Notes: generated by a model from the letters alone, not told the origin. 64,000 nucleotides of DNA from Cruorifilaria tuberocauda (GCA_013365365.1 JABVXU010000044.1:124001-188000), one strand, 5' to 3'; counted from the stretch's first letter, positions 38,911 to 52,300 are shown. Numbers and translations: made by a program.

Positions 38911-41890
38911 AAATCCTTTGAGGGAAACTCAGAGAAATTCTTCAAGTGAAAGTGATATTTCGATGATTTATCTCCTGTGAGAGAGTGTTTTTGCTAATTT
39001 CATGTTTCACATACGCCACATTGTATTTCTGTGCCAAATTCTTTTCTTGCCTTTATGATCGCTTATATTTGAAAATATATGGACGAAATTTCATTAAATT
39101 AACTTGGTTTGGTATATAGAAAGATGGAGCGCAACCGTCTGATATCATTCTCTACAAACATATATTAGATTGACAATATCTTTTTTTGAAATTTTGGTAT
39201 GAACGTATAAATTGTAAAAAAAGTTTTGTAAAGTTGAAGAAATTATACATACATATATATGTATTGAAAATTAATTAATTCAACTCAAGATGATTGAAGT
39301 CAACTAAATCGAAGCGGTAATATAATTAACTTTTAAAATTTCATGTCTCAGTGATCAAAATGCACTGCCTTGACATGCATTGCCACCATCTGTTATGTTC
39401 CTGTTACTTGCTAATTATTAATATGATATTCAGTCAAACGACTGCTGATATTTTTTTGCTGGCTTAAAATAATTTGCAAGCTAGATAAATATAGTAGAAT
39501 TTTGTTGAATTCCTTGGAATTCTGCAACTTTTTACACTAAGTTTAAGTTCCACGCCAATTAATTTCCTCGAATTGCAATCACTCAAATCTCATAGTGATT
39601 ATTGAAAGTTGCAATCGAAATATTTCATTTTAATCATTCTAATCCAATGACCAATTAATTTTTGTGATATTCATTAGACTGATATAATCTTTTTCATTCA
39701 TATCACTCAGTTTCTTTTATCATTCTATCTCTGTCAAATATTTTATTCATTGTTAAGATAAATATTATCACTATATTTCACTAATTTATACTAATTTTGG
39801 GTTCGTAAAATAAAGTTCATATTGAGTTAATGTTTTTGCAAAATTTTGAAAACATTTACTAATGCAATACATTTTAATTGTGCATGAAAATGGATCAATT
39901 TCAATTTCAGCATGCATTTAAATTCTGCTCTTTTTCCATTCTCTTCTCTAATTTTGAAACCTTAATAAAACTCTCCTTTCTTCCTCAAAAATTTTCAAGT
40001 ATTATATGATTGATTCACCGATCTGAAATATCTTTTACCTAAGGAGTTATCATTTCATTTTTGAAAGCATACTCTCAGTTGAAGTGATAATAATCGATTA
40101 TTGTTCACACTCTATTCAATATAAATAGAGCTGTTTTCTCTATATATTTTTTTAAATGCTTAATTTAACCAAGTTCCTATTTAGCTCATCCACTAATTTC
40201 AAGTTATTTTAATCAATTTTAACTTCGTTCAAGAGCATAGGAACCGAATTAGCCGTTCCTCACAGTATCTTCTTAAAGTAAATGAACTTTGACTTTCAGA
40301 AGTTTTCCTTATCATTTGTTGCAATATTTCAAGAATGAAGGAGAAGGTCAAAAAAGTGCTATATAATTATTTCTTCTCGTTATTTATACATACTGATTAA
40401 AGCTGTTCTTTTGAATATAGCTTTATCACTAAATGCATCTGAACCGCGCGGATGATTAGTCTCTTTCTTGTTTGACCTATCTGACCTTTTTCTTCCTCTT
40501 TCTCTTTCTCTTTTCTTTTTTCTCACACCGATTACTTATTTTAACTGTTATTGACGGGAATTGAATTACTTACACAAGTTAATACCGATTTCTCTCACAT
40601 GATAAAATCAACAACTGTATGTTTATAAGTCTTACGCGAAGCGTAAAAAGAATGAAATTCATCACATTCCTCCATTAGATCAGTGATCATTTTCGAGAAT
40701 TTCTTTGTAGGCCGTTGACTGACAAATATTACCATTAAAGAATAATTAAAAGGATTAATAATTAAAGGCTCGGTATTATATTCGCTCTAAATCAATTTCA
40801 TATAATTCTCACCTGCTGCATTTCCCAATCGTCCTGCTGGATAATGGAATTAAGATTATGGGATTAAGAGTTCCACTCAAATTGATATATATATCATATC
40901 AATTTTCAATTCAGTAATAACTATCACTTTGAAAGAGATATGATTTTTTCAAGCTCTATGTGATCATTTCATCTAACTCAAATTCCAAGCATACAAAATT
41001 TGAACTGCGTTGGAAAACAATGTCATCAATTAATGCATGAATCTGACGAATGTAACTGATTTTTTTTTTACGTTAGCAACATTCTGCTGCTTTTCCTTTT
41101 ATGAAAACAAGTTTAACATGTGATTTAAGTGGTACAAAGGATAATTTGAAATTACATATAAAGTGCGATTTCAATTTTTAAGTAATTTTAAATTAATCTA
41201 ATCTGAAAAAATAAAGTGTAATGTAAATTATAACTAATCGATTTCATCGATAATCACTTCATTTTTATATGGAAGCTTCTCACATTTCCGTATTTTCAAA
41301 TTTTGGAAGTTTTTGAGAAATAAATGAAAATTTTTGGAAAATTATTGGGTATTTTTATTGTGATTCCATCATTTGATGACAATATGGCATGTATTATGCA
41401 GTAAAATTACTGTTAGTACAGTATATATCGATATATGGGAAATAACAAAATTTAGAGCTTAATAATCGAAATAATTTTAATCCATCCAAATAAATTATGA
41501 GTGATGTAACCTTAAACTACAAATAAAATTTCCAGTAAATATCTAGTCAAACTATTCTGGACAAAGATATTTATTATCTTTATGATTAAAATTTGACTGC
41601 AACACTAGTGCTAAATTACCATTAAAATTGTCTTTGCATCATTATATTTCAATAGACATTGAAAAATGGAAAAACTTTAGAGAAAAAAAATCGTTAACTG
41701 ACAGCTTAAGTTTGTGGATTTGTAAAAGAACGAAATAACAAAGTATTTTCAGTTATTGTATTGGAACTTTCATATTGGAACTTTTGCGTGCAAATTTGGC
41801 TTCTTTATTATTTCAGCTTTTTAAGTAAAGATTTGCTTCCCGAAATACTCTAGAGAATTATGAATGAACAAATATACTTAAAATTTCTCT
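38911..41890. other. Gene-poor A+T-rich stretch
   Basis: About 3 kb downstream of the 37952 gene. No open frame with splice support. It contains a pure pyrimidine tract (40485-40524) and short AT repeats, for example near 39250 and 40885. Confidence 0.5.
40485..40524 (+). repeat. Pure pyrimidine tract of 40 nt
   Basis: Only C and T from 40485 to 40524, with TTTCTC-type repeats. Tracts of this kind can form triplex DNA or bind pyrimidine-tract proteins. Here it is intergenic, about 1.6 kb past the nearest stop, so no function is assigned. Confidence 0.7.
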
Positions 41891-41896
41891 TTTATT
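41891..41896 (-). terminator. Poly(A) signal candidate for the 41914-41993 exon
   Basis: AATAAA on the minus strand (TTTATT on plus) 18 nt past the stop of the candidate terminal exon. Confidence 0.35.
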
Positions 41897-41913
41897 TGGT
41901 AAATTGCATTTCA

Positions 41914-41993
41914 TTAATCAGTTCTGTTTTCAAATTGTTCGCCACCAATTTGTTTACTACTCCAATTACGACGCTCTCGCAGTGGTTGTTTAG
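41914..41993 (-). CDS. Candidate terminal exon of an unassigned minus-strand gene
   Basis: A strong ATTCTTTTCAG acceptor on the minus strand is followed by an open frame that, read with two bases completing the previous codon, gives KQPLRERRNWSSKQIGGEQF and then ENRTD and a stop. An AATAAA follows at once. A second frame (phase 0) is also open for 33 codons, so the frame is not certain. Upstream exons were not pinned down. A short segment near 42115-42170 (AVEKVTSIEQ before a GTATCA donor) and the frame at 42520-42712 are possible partners. I do not recognise the product. Confidence 0.3.
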
Positions 41994-41996
41994 CTG

Positions 41997-44192
41997 AAAA
42001 GAATATTTCTACAATTTAGTCGAATCACAATATTTTGATATTTGCACGATGTTTTAATTCTAACCATAGAAGTCTTGTTGTGTGTATATCAGGCAATGAT
42101 ACCAGAAGACATATTACTTATTTAGATGGAATTTCATGTGATACTTGCTCAATTGACGTGACTTTTTCCACTGCTTTTGAGTTTAAAAGTTATGCAGGAA
42201 ATTTTTTATAATTCTTCTATATATGTGTGGTATTTGTTTCGAATGAGTTTTGCCAGAAAATGTTTTATCTTTTTTTTGAGTTAACCCAATCAATTGCGAT
42301 TGTCTATTTTTGGATACCCTCTCTTTGGCTTGTTTCTCTCAGTTTTCATTTAGCAACTTTAGTACGAACAAGCTTTTGCTTTTTGATTTTACATTCAAAT
42401 TTTTTTTTAATTTTATTATCTGTTCTATTTTCTTCCTTCGGAGTTTTGAAAGTTTAATCTTCGATCTCTTTGTTTTACTTTTGTCTATGGAATTTTATCC
42501 TCATTAGCAATACCTTTTTGCAATTCCAAATTGTAAAATTTTTATGAAGATTAAATAGTAATGCTGCCGAGGTTCTTCTGTGATCATGATAAAATTGAGA
42601 GTATTCTTTCCGAATTCAGTGACTTCTATTCTACTACGTGGAATCAACGTGGATAGAATTTGCGTCAGCAAATGTGATAATCTTGTCTGTAATGCCTCAA
42701 ACTTGAGTAATTAAACCTTTATTCGGACAGATTTGATAAATACAGTCAATGCATCAATGCATTAACATTAACAATTCTACAACATGCTGGAGAGTTTCAC
42801 GTATCAGTAAGGCAAGAGGAAGGGGGCCTAATTCTAACCTTTAGCTGACCTGCCTCATTCCTTCAGGCAAATTCCTAACAATATTTCTGGTGCTCAGGAC
42901 TCTTTATTCTGGAGGAAGGTTTCTGCCATTCAGTTAATTATTCTCGAGGAAGGCGGGTTATCTACGTTTATACATCACAACCAGGAGGCTTCGATATGTA
43001 TAAGTTTAAAGCTTCCTTTTACAACTTACAAATAGATAGTATTTACAGTTTATTATTTATATTACAATATTAAATTAAGTCAAGAGATTTTATTACTTTT
43101 TGTTTTCTTCATAATTCCATCGATGAAATTGTAAACAAGGAACACACAAATTTTGTTCACGATAGTAAGATAGAAAATTTATTTAAATTTCAAATTTCAA
43201 ATCTCTTCAGTTTCTTTTGCGCTTTCAGTGACAAATGCTAAACAATTGAAAAAAATGAAAAATTGGATTAAATTTTAAGATTAGAACCAGAATATAACGT
43301 AAATAAAATATTTGTCTTTGGTACAAATGATCTTTTCAAAATATTTCTCAATATCTTCGAATTCATAATCCTGCAAAATAATTAATTTGTACTGCTTTAG
43401 TACTTCTCATCATTCTATTGCTAATTTCTTATAGTTAATTTTTCCAATCCATTTAATATATAATTAAACTATTTGGATTCTGTAAAAATTTGTAATGATT
43501 CTGAAAAATTATATCCTAGGAATAAAAATAGACTCGAGTAGGAAAGACATACGCCTGAGTTAGTGATAAGCTAAATACCAATCATCACAAGTCAATTATT
43601 TGATTAAATTTTTTGCCATTTTATATCACAAAACACATTTATTACTCTAAAAATAACTAACTTAGGATTGCTCATACAATTTTCATCAAAATTTCTTGAA
43701 AAGAAAAATTCAACCTGTGATATGTAAAAGTGATAATGTGTTTGTAAATGTTCAATTTTCTTCACTGTATTATAGGAAATAGAAAGATTTTTTTATTTTT
43801 TGTTAAATGACTCCATCACATATTATGAAAAGATTTCAAAAGGTGAAATCTAATTCTAATTAAAAGCTCCAAGTAAAGTTTTTAATTAGAGCAAAGAGAA
43901 GATTCTCTCTTTACACATTTATTCAATCTTATCAAAAGCTTTTATCACACGTAAATGCACAATGTTATCGTTTTCAATTCTTATTTGAATGTAATTCAAA
44001 ATTTATTTTTTCAAGTCTATAATGTATCACTGATAGACCGTTAATCATGCATGTTTCTCTCCGTAAATAATGAAGCATTTCAAACAGGTTCCACGAAATA
44101 TTTACTAAGGAAACGGATCCCTATCACTACGATCACTATCAATTCGTCAATTCGTGTTCGTCATTTACCCTCCAATTCAGATATTTTTCTGC
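41997..44192. other. Mostly unassigned region with possible minus-strand coding remnants
   Basis: Besides the SL1-like word, a minus-strand frame at about 42520-42712 reads LLKFEALQTRLSHLLTQILS and continues open for about 65 codons, ending near an AAAAG/GTATTG donor. A segment at about 42780-42990 is visibly richer in G+C than its neighbours. The rest is A+T-rich without frames of note. Confidence 0.35.
42696..42717 (-). other. SL1-like 22-mer
   Basis: Read on the minus strand this matches the nematode SL1 spliced-leader sequence at 21 of 22 positions; the second C of ACCC is T. It is followed by GCATTACAG rather than a GT donor, and I saw no Sm site within the next about 100 nt, so it does not look like a working SL RNA gene. 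A leader carried in by retrocopying of a trans-spliced mRNA, or a decayed SL RNA gene, would explain it. Confidence 0.6.
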
Positions 44193-44330
44193 ATGCTTTT
44201 CTTCTTTTTTGTTGAATAAGTTGTGCATGCCACAACTGGCAAGTTTTCATTATTTTTCCTTGGCAGTTTTTCATCCGGTGCTTCTGGCATTACAAATAAG
44301 ATTAGTTGTAACAGTACTTGTTATTTGAAG
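44193..44330 (+). pseudogene. Decayed copy of the first exon of the Ly6-like gene
   Basis: From 44274 the sequence shares TCCGGTGCTTCT and then ATTACAAAT with the functional exon starting at 44569 (about 34 of 42 positions by eye). Upstream, an ATG at 44193 begins MLFFFFVE and then a stop, in place of MLLKIFLVA in the intact gene. The frame is broken by that TAA and another stop follows soon after the shared part. No second or third exon was found. It looks like a dead tandem duplicate about 300 bp upstream of its parent. Confidence 0.55.
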
Positions 44331-44505
44331 AAAATATGAAGTAATTTATGCTCGAATGCACAATAATTTAAAAGAACTTAGATGATTTGAGAATAGCGAA
44401 GAAACGCTTTGTACTTTTGATGTGTTCATTAAAATTTGTCATTCTTATAATTCTTATAATATTTTTTTTCCGAAATTATTATTGCTAGAAAATTTATTTT
44501 ACTGT

Positions 44506-45171
44506 ATGCTTCTCAAAATTTTTCTTGTCGCATTAACAATCATCAAAGCTAATTCATTGCGGTGTGTGTCCGGTGCTTCTCGTATTACAAATGAGGTCAG
44601 TGGTACCGTGAAAAACAGTAATATAACTTGTAAATCGGATACTAAATTCTGCGTGAAGCTAGCAACTGATGCGACTATAAATGGAGGTTAAGTTTTAAAC
44701 TATTTTGTAGGCTATTTTAACAAAGAATCAGGATATTCCGTGTTCCATCACTATCATCATATCGATCATCTCTATGGTTCATTAATCTTCGCATGATTTT
44801 TAGTTTAAAAAATGAAGAATTGTTTGACAATATAGTTAGAATTGCTATGACATTACAGAATACGTGAAGGCAAGTGTTCGTGGTTGTGATCAGGAATTGG
44901 CGGGCTCATCGAAGCACCAATTTTGCAAGGTTACTTAATATTACATAGGGTCCATATTTGGTGAATAGTGATAAATATCGAGTAGTGATAATCACAAGGC
45001 TCTCATTAATCATTTCATTTTTAGACTGAAAGCTGTACGAATGAAAGAAGTAGCAGTGGTACCGCGGAAGTATGCTGCTGTGCAGATGATTACTGTAACG
45101 ATGGAAATAGTGCGAATTTCTTGCTTACAGTTCTTTTCGCCACTCTTTTCCTCCTTCATCTCTCTTTATAA
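44506..45171 (+). CDS. Ly6/three-finger-like, probably GPI-anchored small protein
   Basis: Three exons (44506-44686, 44859-44929, 45025-45171) give 132 residues with matching phases. A signal peptide (MLLKIFLVALTIIKANS) is followed by LRC, the usual first Cys of Ly6 domains. Then come spaced cysteines (NITC, FCVKLA, RGCDQE, QFCK, ESCTNE) and the signature CCCADDYCN, the closing CC-x4-CN pattern of Ly6/uPAR proteins. The C-terminus is a hydrophobic run (FLLTVLFATLFLLHLSL), typical of a GPI-attachment signal. In worms such proteins sit on the cell surface; the partner is unknown. An in-frame ATG at 44422 exists, but the signal peptide fits the inner start, which also follows a TTGCTAG acceptor. 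Confidence 0.78.
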
Positions 45172-45177
45172 CTATTA

Positions 45178-45183
45178 AATAAA
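45178..45183 (+). terminator. Poly(A) signal, Ly6-like gene
   Basis: AATAAA seven nt after the stop codon, consistent with a very short 3' UTR. Confidence 0.55.
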
Positions 45184-48100
45184 CAACAAATGTTATCGAT
45201 TGTTATCAATTGATCGATTTGATCGAGAACTTTGTCAAGCTTTAAGGCTTAAAATTTCAATTTTTATTATTGTTACAAAGTATGATTACATCCAATTATA
45301 GCGTTTGCTTATCTCGACTAACTATGAAATGATAATGAATAGCGAAAAAATAATGTTTTTAATATTCAAATGAGAAAATTTCTCGTGTCTCACCTGTGCC
45401 TTCTCATCTCCTTTCTCATATCAGGCATTTCAACGTCCATTTATATTTTTCTCAAATTCGTGGCTTCTCATCCATTTCAAATATTGATTTATTAACGCTA
45501 ATTTTTCTACATGTTACCGTATATGCTATTTCGTAAAATTTTATTTTAAACTTTTCCTTCAGCTCAATTTAAATTTCACTTCAAAATATTTGTGAAATAA
45601 AAATTTTCTAAAATCAACTACGACAATTGTTTATGAATTCTTCTTTCTCAAATTTTCTTACAGTTCAGTTCTCGTCCCAGTTTTCTTTCTCTTTTTTCTT
45701 TCTCTCCTGAAAATTATTTCCAGTATTAAATCATTTTTATAGTATTTTAATAGTTTAGTGAATGAAATAAGTACTGATCGATTTGTCAATACAATAAGTA
45801 GTGGAACTTTTGTCCTAATCACTTCAATAAAGACAAACACTTCTTGATGAACTGTGCCCTTGACCTTTAATCTCCATATCCAAAACTCTTGGTTTTAGTA
45901 TTGAAGGTGACAGCGACAACGATTCAACATGATACATACGTTTTGAAATAAAGCTTTAAATGCATGGAATAATTCTTGGACTGATACTGAATGAGAATTA
46001 GATTATTATTCTTTGCAAGTGTTAGCAAATACAAAATTCTATCCTTTAATCATTTAATAAATCAGAATACTAAAAAAATCAGCAAGTTTGAATTTTAAAT
46101 TTGAGCTAGGTTTCTAATTCTAATTCACTTCTTAAGTTGAAAACTTTAATGTGGTCTAAAAAATTTAGGAAATTCGTGTATAATAAATTTCATGAAGAAC
46201 GGAAGAATAAAGGAAGAAATGTTCTACTCGATTTTTTCCTGATCTCAAATTATCTCTCTGTATACACTAACCGACACTTCGGTTGGAATTTTTTATGCAA
46301 AATTTCAAGTTTCTAAGATGCTGCTTGAAATAAAAAAATGTCCTTCTCTTCTAGGAACCCAAAATTTTTTTTGCAGAAAAATAAGCATAGAATTTCTCGG
46401 TAGTTACTATTTATTCATTACTTCCTTCCCTTTTTTAAAGCTACTTACACGAATAAAATATTAGGAAAGAAAAATTGAAATAAAAAGTTTGGACGATAGG
46501 AAAAGAAAAATTCGGAATATATTAATTTTCTCTCTTATTAGGAAGCTCGGAAATCTTTCTCTTTCATTTCTCTGAACTATACGCCGAGAATTGCAAATTA
46601 TAAATTGAAATTAACGTTAATTTCATTAAAAATAAATGATAACTTCCATTTCTCGATTTAAATCGAAATTTGAGCCAAACATTTTATAGTTGTTTCGGTT
46701 ACGTCATCAAAAATTTCTTGAATCTGTTGGCGAACATTTCTCTGTTCTCCACTTCTTCAGCGTTTGTGGGTATTATTGGAAACTTAATTTTTGAAAGTTC
46801 CACAAAATAATTCCACAAAATTTTCGTTACTCTTTTTTGATTTTTTAGACCCCTCGAGTCTCTTATTTCTTCCTCATGTGTTTTAACTTTTTTTAATGAA
46901 ATTCAGCTTTTCATGTTTTCTTTCAAAAAGATAACTCTGATGTATTATTTCATTTTACATTTCCCCATCGATTATTTAGTAATTTATATTTGTTTAGCTT
47001 CTTTTAAACTTTGTGAATTCTACAAGGCTACAACATTGATGTTAAATTTATTTAATTGTTGGTCTTCTCTATTGAACCAAAATGCAATATACTGAAATAG
47101 CAATGCACTAAATGGATAAATACTGTTTACAATATTCTTTCTGAACGCTGCTCGGTTGATTTTTCCAGTAATATCGTTAATCTTGCGTGTTTATAATAAT
47201 TAATCAGTTTGATTATGAATCATCTCACCTAAACAAATTCCTCAAACTTCGTGAAAGGGAGATCCGCGGATAAAATCTGAGTAAATAAAAGTACTAATTA
47301 AGCCATTATTAATATTTCCATAATTTTTGGTAACTTCCAAGTATGCACAGTGCTGATCTCGGATAAGCCTGGTGTTCAATAGTGATTTTTTGACTAAATT
47401 TCAATACAACTCATTATTTTGAACTTTTTTCGCACTATTAGTCATTTCTTATCCGCAAATATCTCATAGTTAGAATTTCGAATTGAAAGAACCAAAATAT
47501 AGCTTAACTAATCTAATCTAACCACGAATCTGATAACTCCTTATCACTTACAATTTTATTTAGGCTTTCGGCAACTTTCAGCCAGATAGTTGTTAAATCT
47601 ATACAAAAGCCACAACAAATATTTCAACATGATGTATGATGCTTAATTCTATTTCATGAAGAAAAAAAATGAATGAAATTATTATCTCATCTGAGATACC
47701 ATTTTTAATTAAAAAATCGTAATTCTAAATAATTGATATTTCCTGATCAAATTATTTCCTCTCTTTTATCAATGTTTTTAATTAAGCTTTCTCGACTGTA
47801 AAATTTTTTTTACAAAGTATTGGAATTGCGAGGATTCGTGAAATTTCCTTGCAATGCTTATCTCATCAATGGATTGAAATTTCACGATGGCGGTCAAAGG
47901 ATAGTCACTCGAATTCAGTTGTTGAGAAGAAGAAAAATCTTATTAAAAAATACTCGTCATACGTCTATTTCTCACCTACCTGTACTACCTGTATTATCCC
48001 AGATCATTTAGCAATGACTATTGTAAACCAACGTGTAGTGCATATTATCATTTTTCAAATAAATATCTTATTGATTAATTTCAGAGGTATTTAAAATACT

Positions 48101-49326
48101 ACGCTTTAAATATAAAGTGAAATAGTTAATTTTGACAAGGGAAGATAACATGGTAGACATGCCTCTATCAGGGGATTTCCCGTTAGGATTAAACGATTTT
48201 GGTATCATAGTTGAAGTACCGTAATGACATTTAGCAGGAATAGGGAATTGTTACTAACAAAAAATCCATCTGATCAGCGTGAAAACTATGCAAATAATAA
48301 AGCTATACAACTAAATTATAATATATAATTGCGATCTTATCATATGAACTAGTCGATAAAGTATAAAATCTTTCTAAAAGATTTTTAAAAGATAGAGGTT
48401 TTCTAAAAGATATGTTTATATATTTGGGATGTTAAAATTACGAGATTGCTTTCCAGAAGAATAAAAAGCAAGGTAAATGATAAAGATTAACAAACTACTT
48501 TTGTGCAAAATACTGCTCAAATCAACATTTTATTGGACTTGAAAACTGAATCAATTCACCAGATGAATTATTCTGAACAAAGAAACATGAAAATTTGATA
48601 AGGCAACAATGAGAACAATATTCGCACATATTAGCCAAAATATTATGTTCATATTAGCCATTTATTAACGTTCAAATCCTTTCTAAAGTGATATTAATAA
48701 TTATTCGGATCATCTTTACTGCAAAAAAAATCGTTAAGAAATGGATTGTTTAATGGATAAGTTTGAACTTTTTTTGATTATTCCTCCATTAATTTGTATA
48801 TAATATGAAATTCTAAGCAAATACCAACAATGATGAGTATGTTAAATTTAAAACATACATGATAAATTATTTAAATTATTTCAATCGTATAACAAAATAA
48901 AGAAAAAAAGTTTAACGATAAGAATTCATGGCAAGCAGTGAACTATTGAATTTTTAAGTTATTATAATTATAATAAAGAGAGGTATTTCATGTTAATATT
49001 TGCTAAGGTTACTTTGAAATTGATAATTATAATTGTTAATTCAATTACTTTACTCATATAATCTTCAGAGAATAGAAATTTTGATCAAATGCTGCGATAA
49101 ATTAAGAGAAAAAATTTTTGAAGATAGATCTTTGACCTGATCATTTTATATATTGCATGCTATATGCAATATCAAAAAATGCTAGAATAGTATGACTTGA
49201 AGTATTTATCAACTTTCACATTGTATTCTACAATGTGTATTCTTCTGATTTTCTACACTCATTAACAAACTATGCCTTACCGAACATTTCCAAACGAAAT
49301 ATCGTGAAGTGAATGACAGGAATCTT
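45184..49326. other. Intergenic region without supportable genes
   Basis: About 4.1 kb. Open frames at 45658-45840 (-), 46913-47095 (+) and 47820-48094 (+, two frames) have no splice context or family match. The right end is the OATP 3' flank. Confidence 0.5.
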
Positions 49327-52300
49327 TCAATCTGCACCATCAAAAGACCGGATTATTTCGTCCGGTGGTCGGTCGTCGTTAACCGTGAGTGATAAAGGTC
49401 CACGACTATCGGTTGTCTGTACTGATATATTGTTGTCCAGATCATTGGGACGATAAGTTATGTAGCCAAGAATAGTACCCAACATGGAAACCAGTTTGCA
49501 TACTATCGCTTAAAACACTTCTTTTTTCTAAGTTAACTCAATTAGTTCTCAAAGAATACTTGAGTGTAATTACCTGTTGCTTAGAAGTTAGAAGTGAAAT
49601 TGTGCGTTACTTCTTGAAATTCCTTGAAGCATTTCCTAAAACAAAGAACATACCGACAGCCATGATAGTCCAAGACAATCGATAAGAATCATAGACCAAA
49701 CAAGACTGTTGCTTTCCACATTCCTCCTTCCATTTCAAACAAGCTGTATCTATCATCACACCGAACAATACTCCTCCCGGAATAAATCCTAAATGGAAAG
49801 TGCTATAGAATTAAATTAATCTCACTTGAACTAATTAAATTGTTTTAGAATCACACAAATCTGCTTGGAATTTTTATTGAAAAATGAATTATATAATTAG
49901 TTTTGTTAAAAATTTAATGAAAAAGTTAATCGAAAAGTAAAAAAATACGGACCAAGGAGTCGGAGAAATGTCCAATGGACACCAATACCTAAGGTACGCT
50001 GTTCAAACGGTACTACTCGAAGCATAATCTGCAAAAATTACTCTAGAGACCCACAAATGCTTCAAGTTATTAACGAAGGCTAACAGTAACAACTCTTTAA
50101 CCGACTGTGCTCACTTTGATTCCATATTTCGCTTGAATATATTAAAAAACGATGACTTATCAAATCTTTGATAAATATAGTTCACATCGCTTTTAAAAAA
50201 ACATTGGAGAAATTTTCCTGAAATTTTGCACTAAATGATAGGAAATCATTTAAGATCTCATCGACTTCCCTCTCCGTAAACCTTTTTATTATGGTTGTTT
50301 CGAAAATGTTTTAATTTTAAGCAACTAATTCAAGCAAAATCAATCAATACCAATATAATATAAAACACCTGCTGGGATGGGATTCCGGTAGCAAAACTAG
50401 CAACCACCGAAAAGAATAGCAAAACAAAAAATAGCCACTGGGCATATCCGCATTCCTTTTCACAAAAACCTTCGTGCAAATACTTATCTTTATACTGCAC
50501 CTCCAAAGCATATGATACCAATTCATCGAAACAAGCACAATGACTCCAATATGTTCCCTGAACTTGTATAAATTAAAACTAAATACGACCGTACTGCATG
50601 TCACATATACCATGGCAAATACTTTACAGTATATATGTTACCGTATTACTTACCGATGAATTCTGTAGCCAATCGGTACAGCCAGCGTAACAGGCAGAAT
50701 AAAATGTATAGCCAGTAGCCTTATGACAAACTGGATTCCATTTCTCTGTGCAATAACAGTTGGCATTGCAGGCAGCATTCAAATTAGCAATGGTGCCTTT
50801 TATCTTTCTGAAACATAAATCTTTTCAAATATTATTATTCTATTTTTCGACCTATAAAATGTTAAGTTTGAATAACACTTTTCACGCAACAATTTTATGT
50901 AAATGTCTCTTTTTGCGCACTTTTTTCGACTCTTTTAAACGATCTGAATTGAATGAAGTCTGTCACTTACTGATTATTGTTGCTTAGATTGATTCCAATG
51001 AAGTCACGTGCTGGACATTGAATTAGAAAACATGGCGTAAGTATCAAAGCTATCAGATGGCATACGAATATCAGTTTCAGCATTCCACCGACCTGAAAAG
51101 TACAAATAAAACAGCCTGGTTATCTCCGAATAAGTTGACTGCAAATTGGCATGACATGCTATGATCATCATAAATCATAGTTGGGAATGATGTATGACTA
51201 TGTCTTATCATTTAATTGAACTATACGACAAACCTGTAAATTAAACTGTCGTATTAAAACTCCGCCCAGCATAACGCCAGCTGCAGCAGCAAATATTACT
51301 ATCGCTGAAAATATTTATAAAAATCATTTATATTATATTGTTTTAAATTCCTTAAAAAAATTCTTATTTTATTAATATATTTCTAATATTCTAGAAAGAA
51401 GATTACGATTGAAGTCTTTCTGTTTTCAACACTGTATAAATTTTAAGTAAAGCATTATATCATTGGATCATTGGAGTAGTGATAAAAAGGTAGAAACTGT
51501 AATTAATGAAGTACTTGAAAGTAAAGTAAAAGAAAAAGATTGGCAATGCTAAATTTCAAGAACTTCATATATTATTATAACTGACAAGAAAGATATGAAG
51601 CTTTAGTTGGAGTTGTACTCAATATAGCTTCAAGAATTTTTGGCATAAATGCAGCAAATCCATTGATAACAATTGATTCGAAAATACCCAATACAATTGT
51701 GGTGACGAATGTTGGATTTCGTAAAATACTCTGCAGAATGACGTCATGAAATAAGCATATTTCAGTGGATTTCTCATTATCTTCACCAATTAATCATAAA
51801 AAAAGATGCAACTACTAACGAAATCTTACAAAAAATTTGTAATTTTTAACGTACACGTCCGCTTACCGCACAAAGAAACCATTCCTTTACTATTATCTTC
51901 CTACAGCATTTTGTATCTGAAGTATTGATTTGAGCAAACTGTTTAATTACATCTTTAATTTTAAAAATATCGCTAAAATATTGCACTGAGTTATTGGAAC
52001 TTACCCAAACAGCTCGAGGTAAATATCTAAGGTTTCCTTTCACAATGATATCTTTATCACTTATTTGTGATATCGCATGCACCTACAATAATAAAAGTGG
52101 ATTCATTAAGTCATCGAATTTTTGCTCTATACGAAAACTAAATCATCCATCTGTTGTCTTTAGCAAACTTGAAATCCAGACTAGAAAAGTTAACTGTAGA
52201 CTCCCAAAAATTATCAGGCATTATCATTTCTTGTGTAATTTAAAATATGTTTGATTGGATATGCTTAAAAAATAAAACCTGATTGACGTCTTTCAAACGA

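Noticed and set aside
42227..42507. Two overlapping plus-strand frames rich in Phe, Leu and Ser
   Set aside because: Both are T-rich-strand artefacts in different frames over the same bases, with no splice sites, start context or family match. The coding-looking sequence here, if any, is on the other strand.
51846..52004. Read-through of OATP exon 8 beyond PRAVW
   Set aside because: A GTAAGT donor follows TGG exactly and the next exon (SILRNPTF) restores the family alignment, so the extension is intron.
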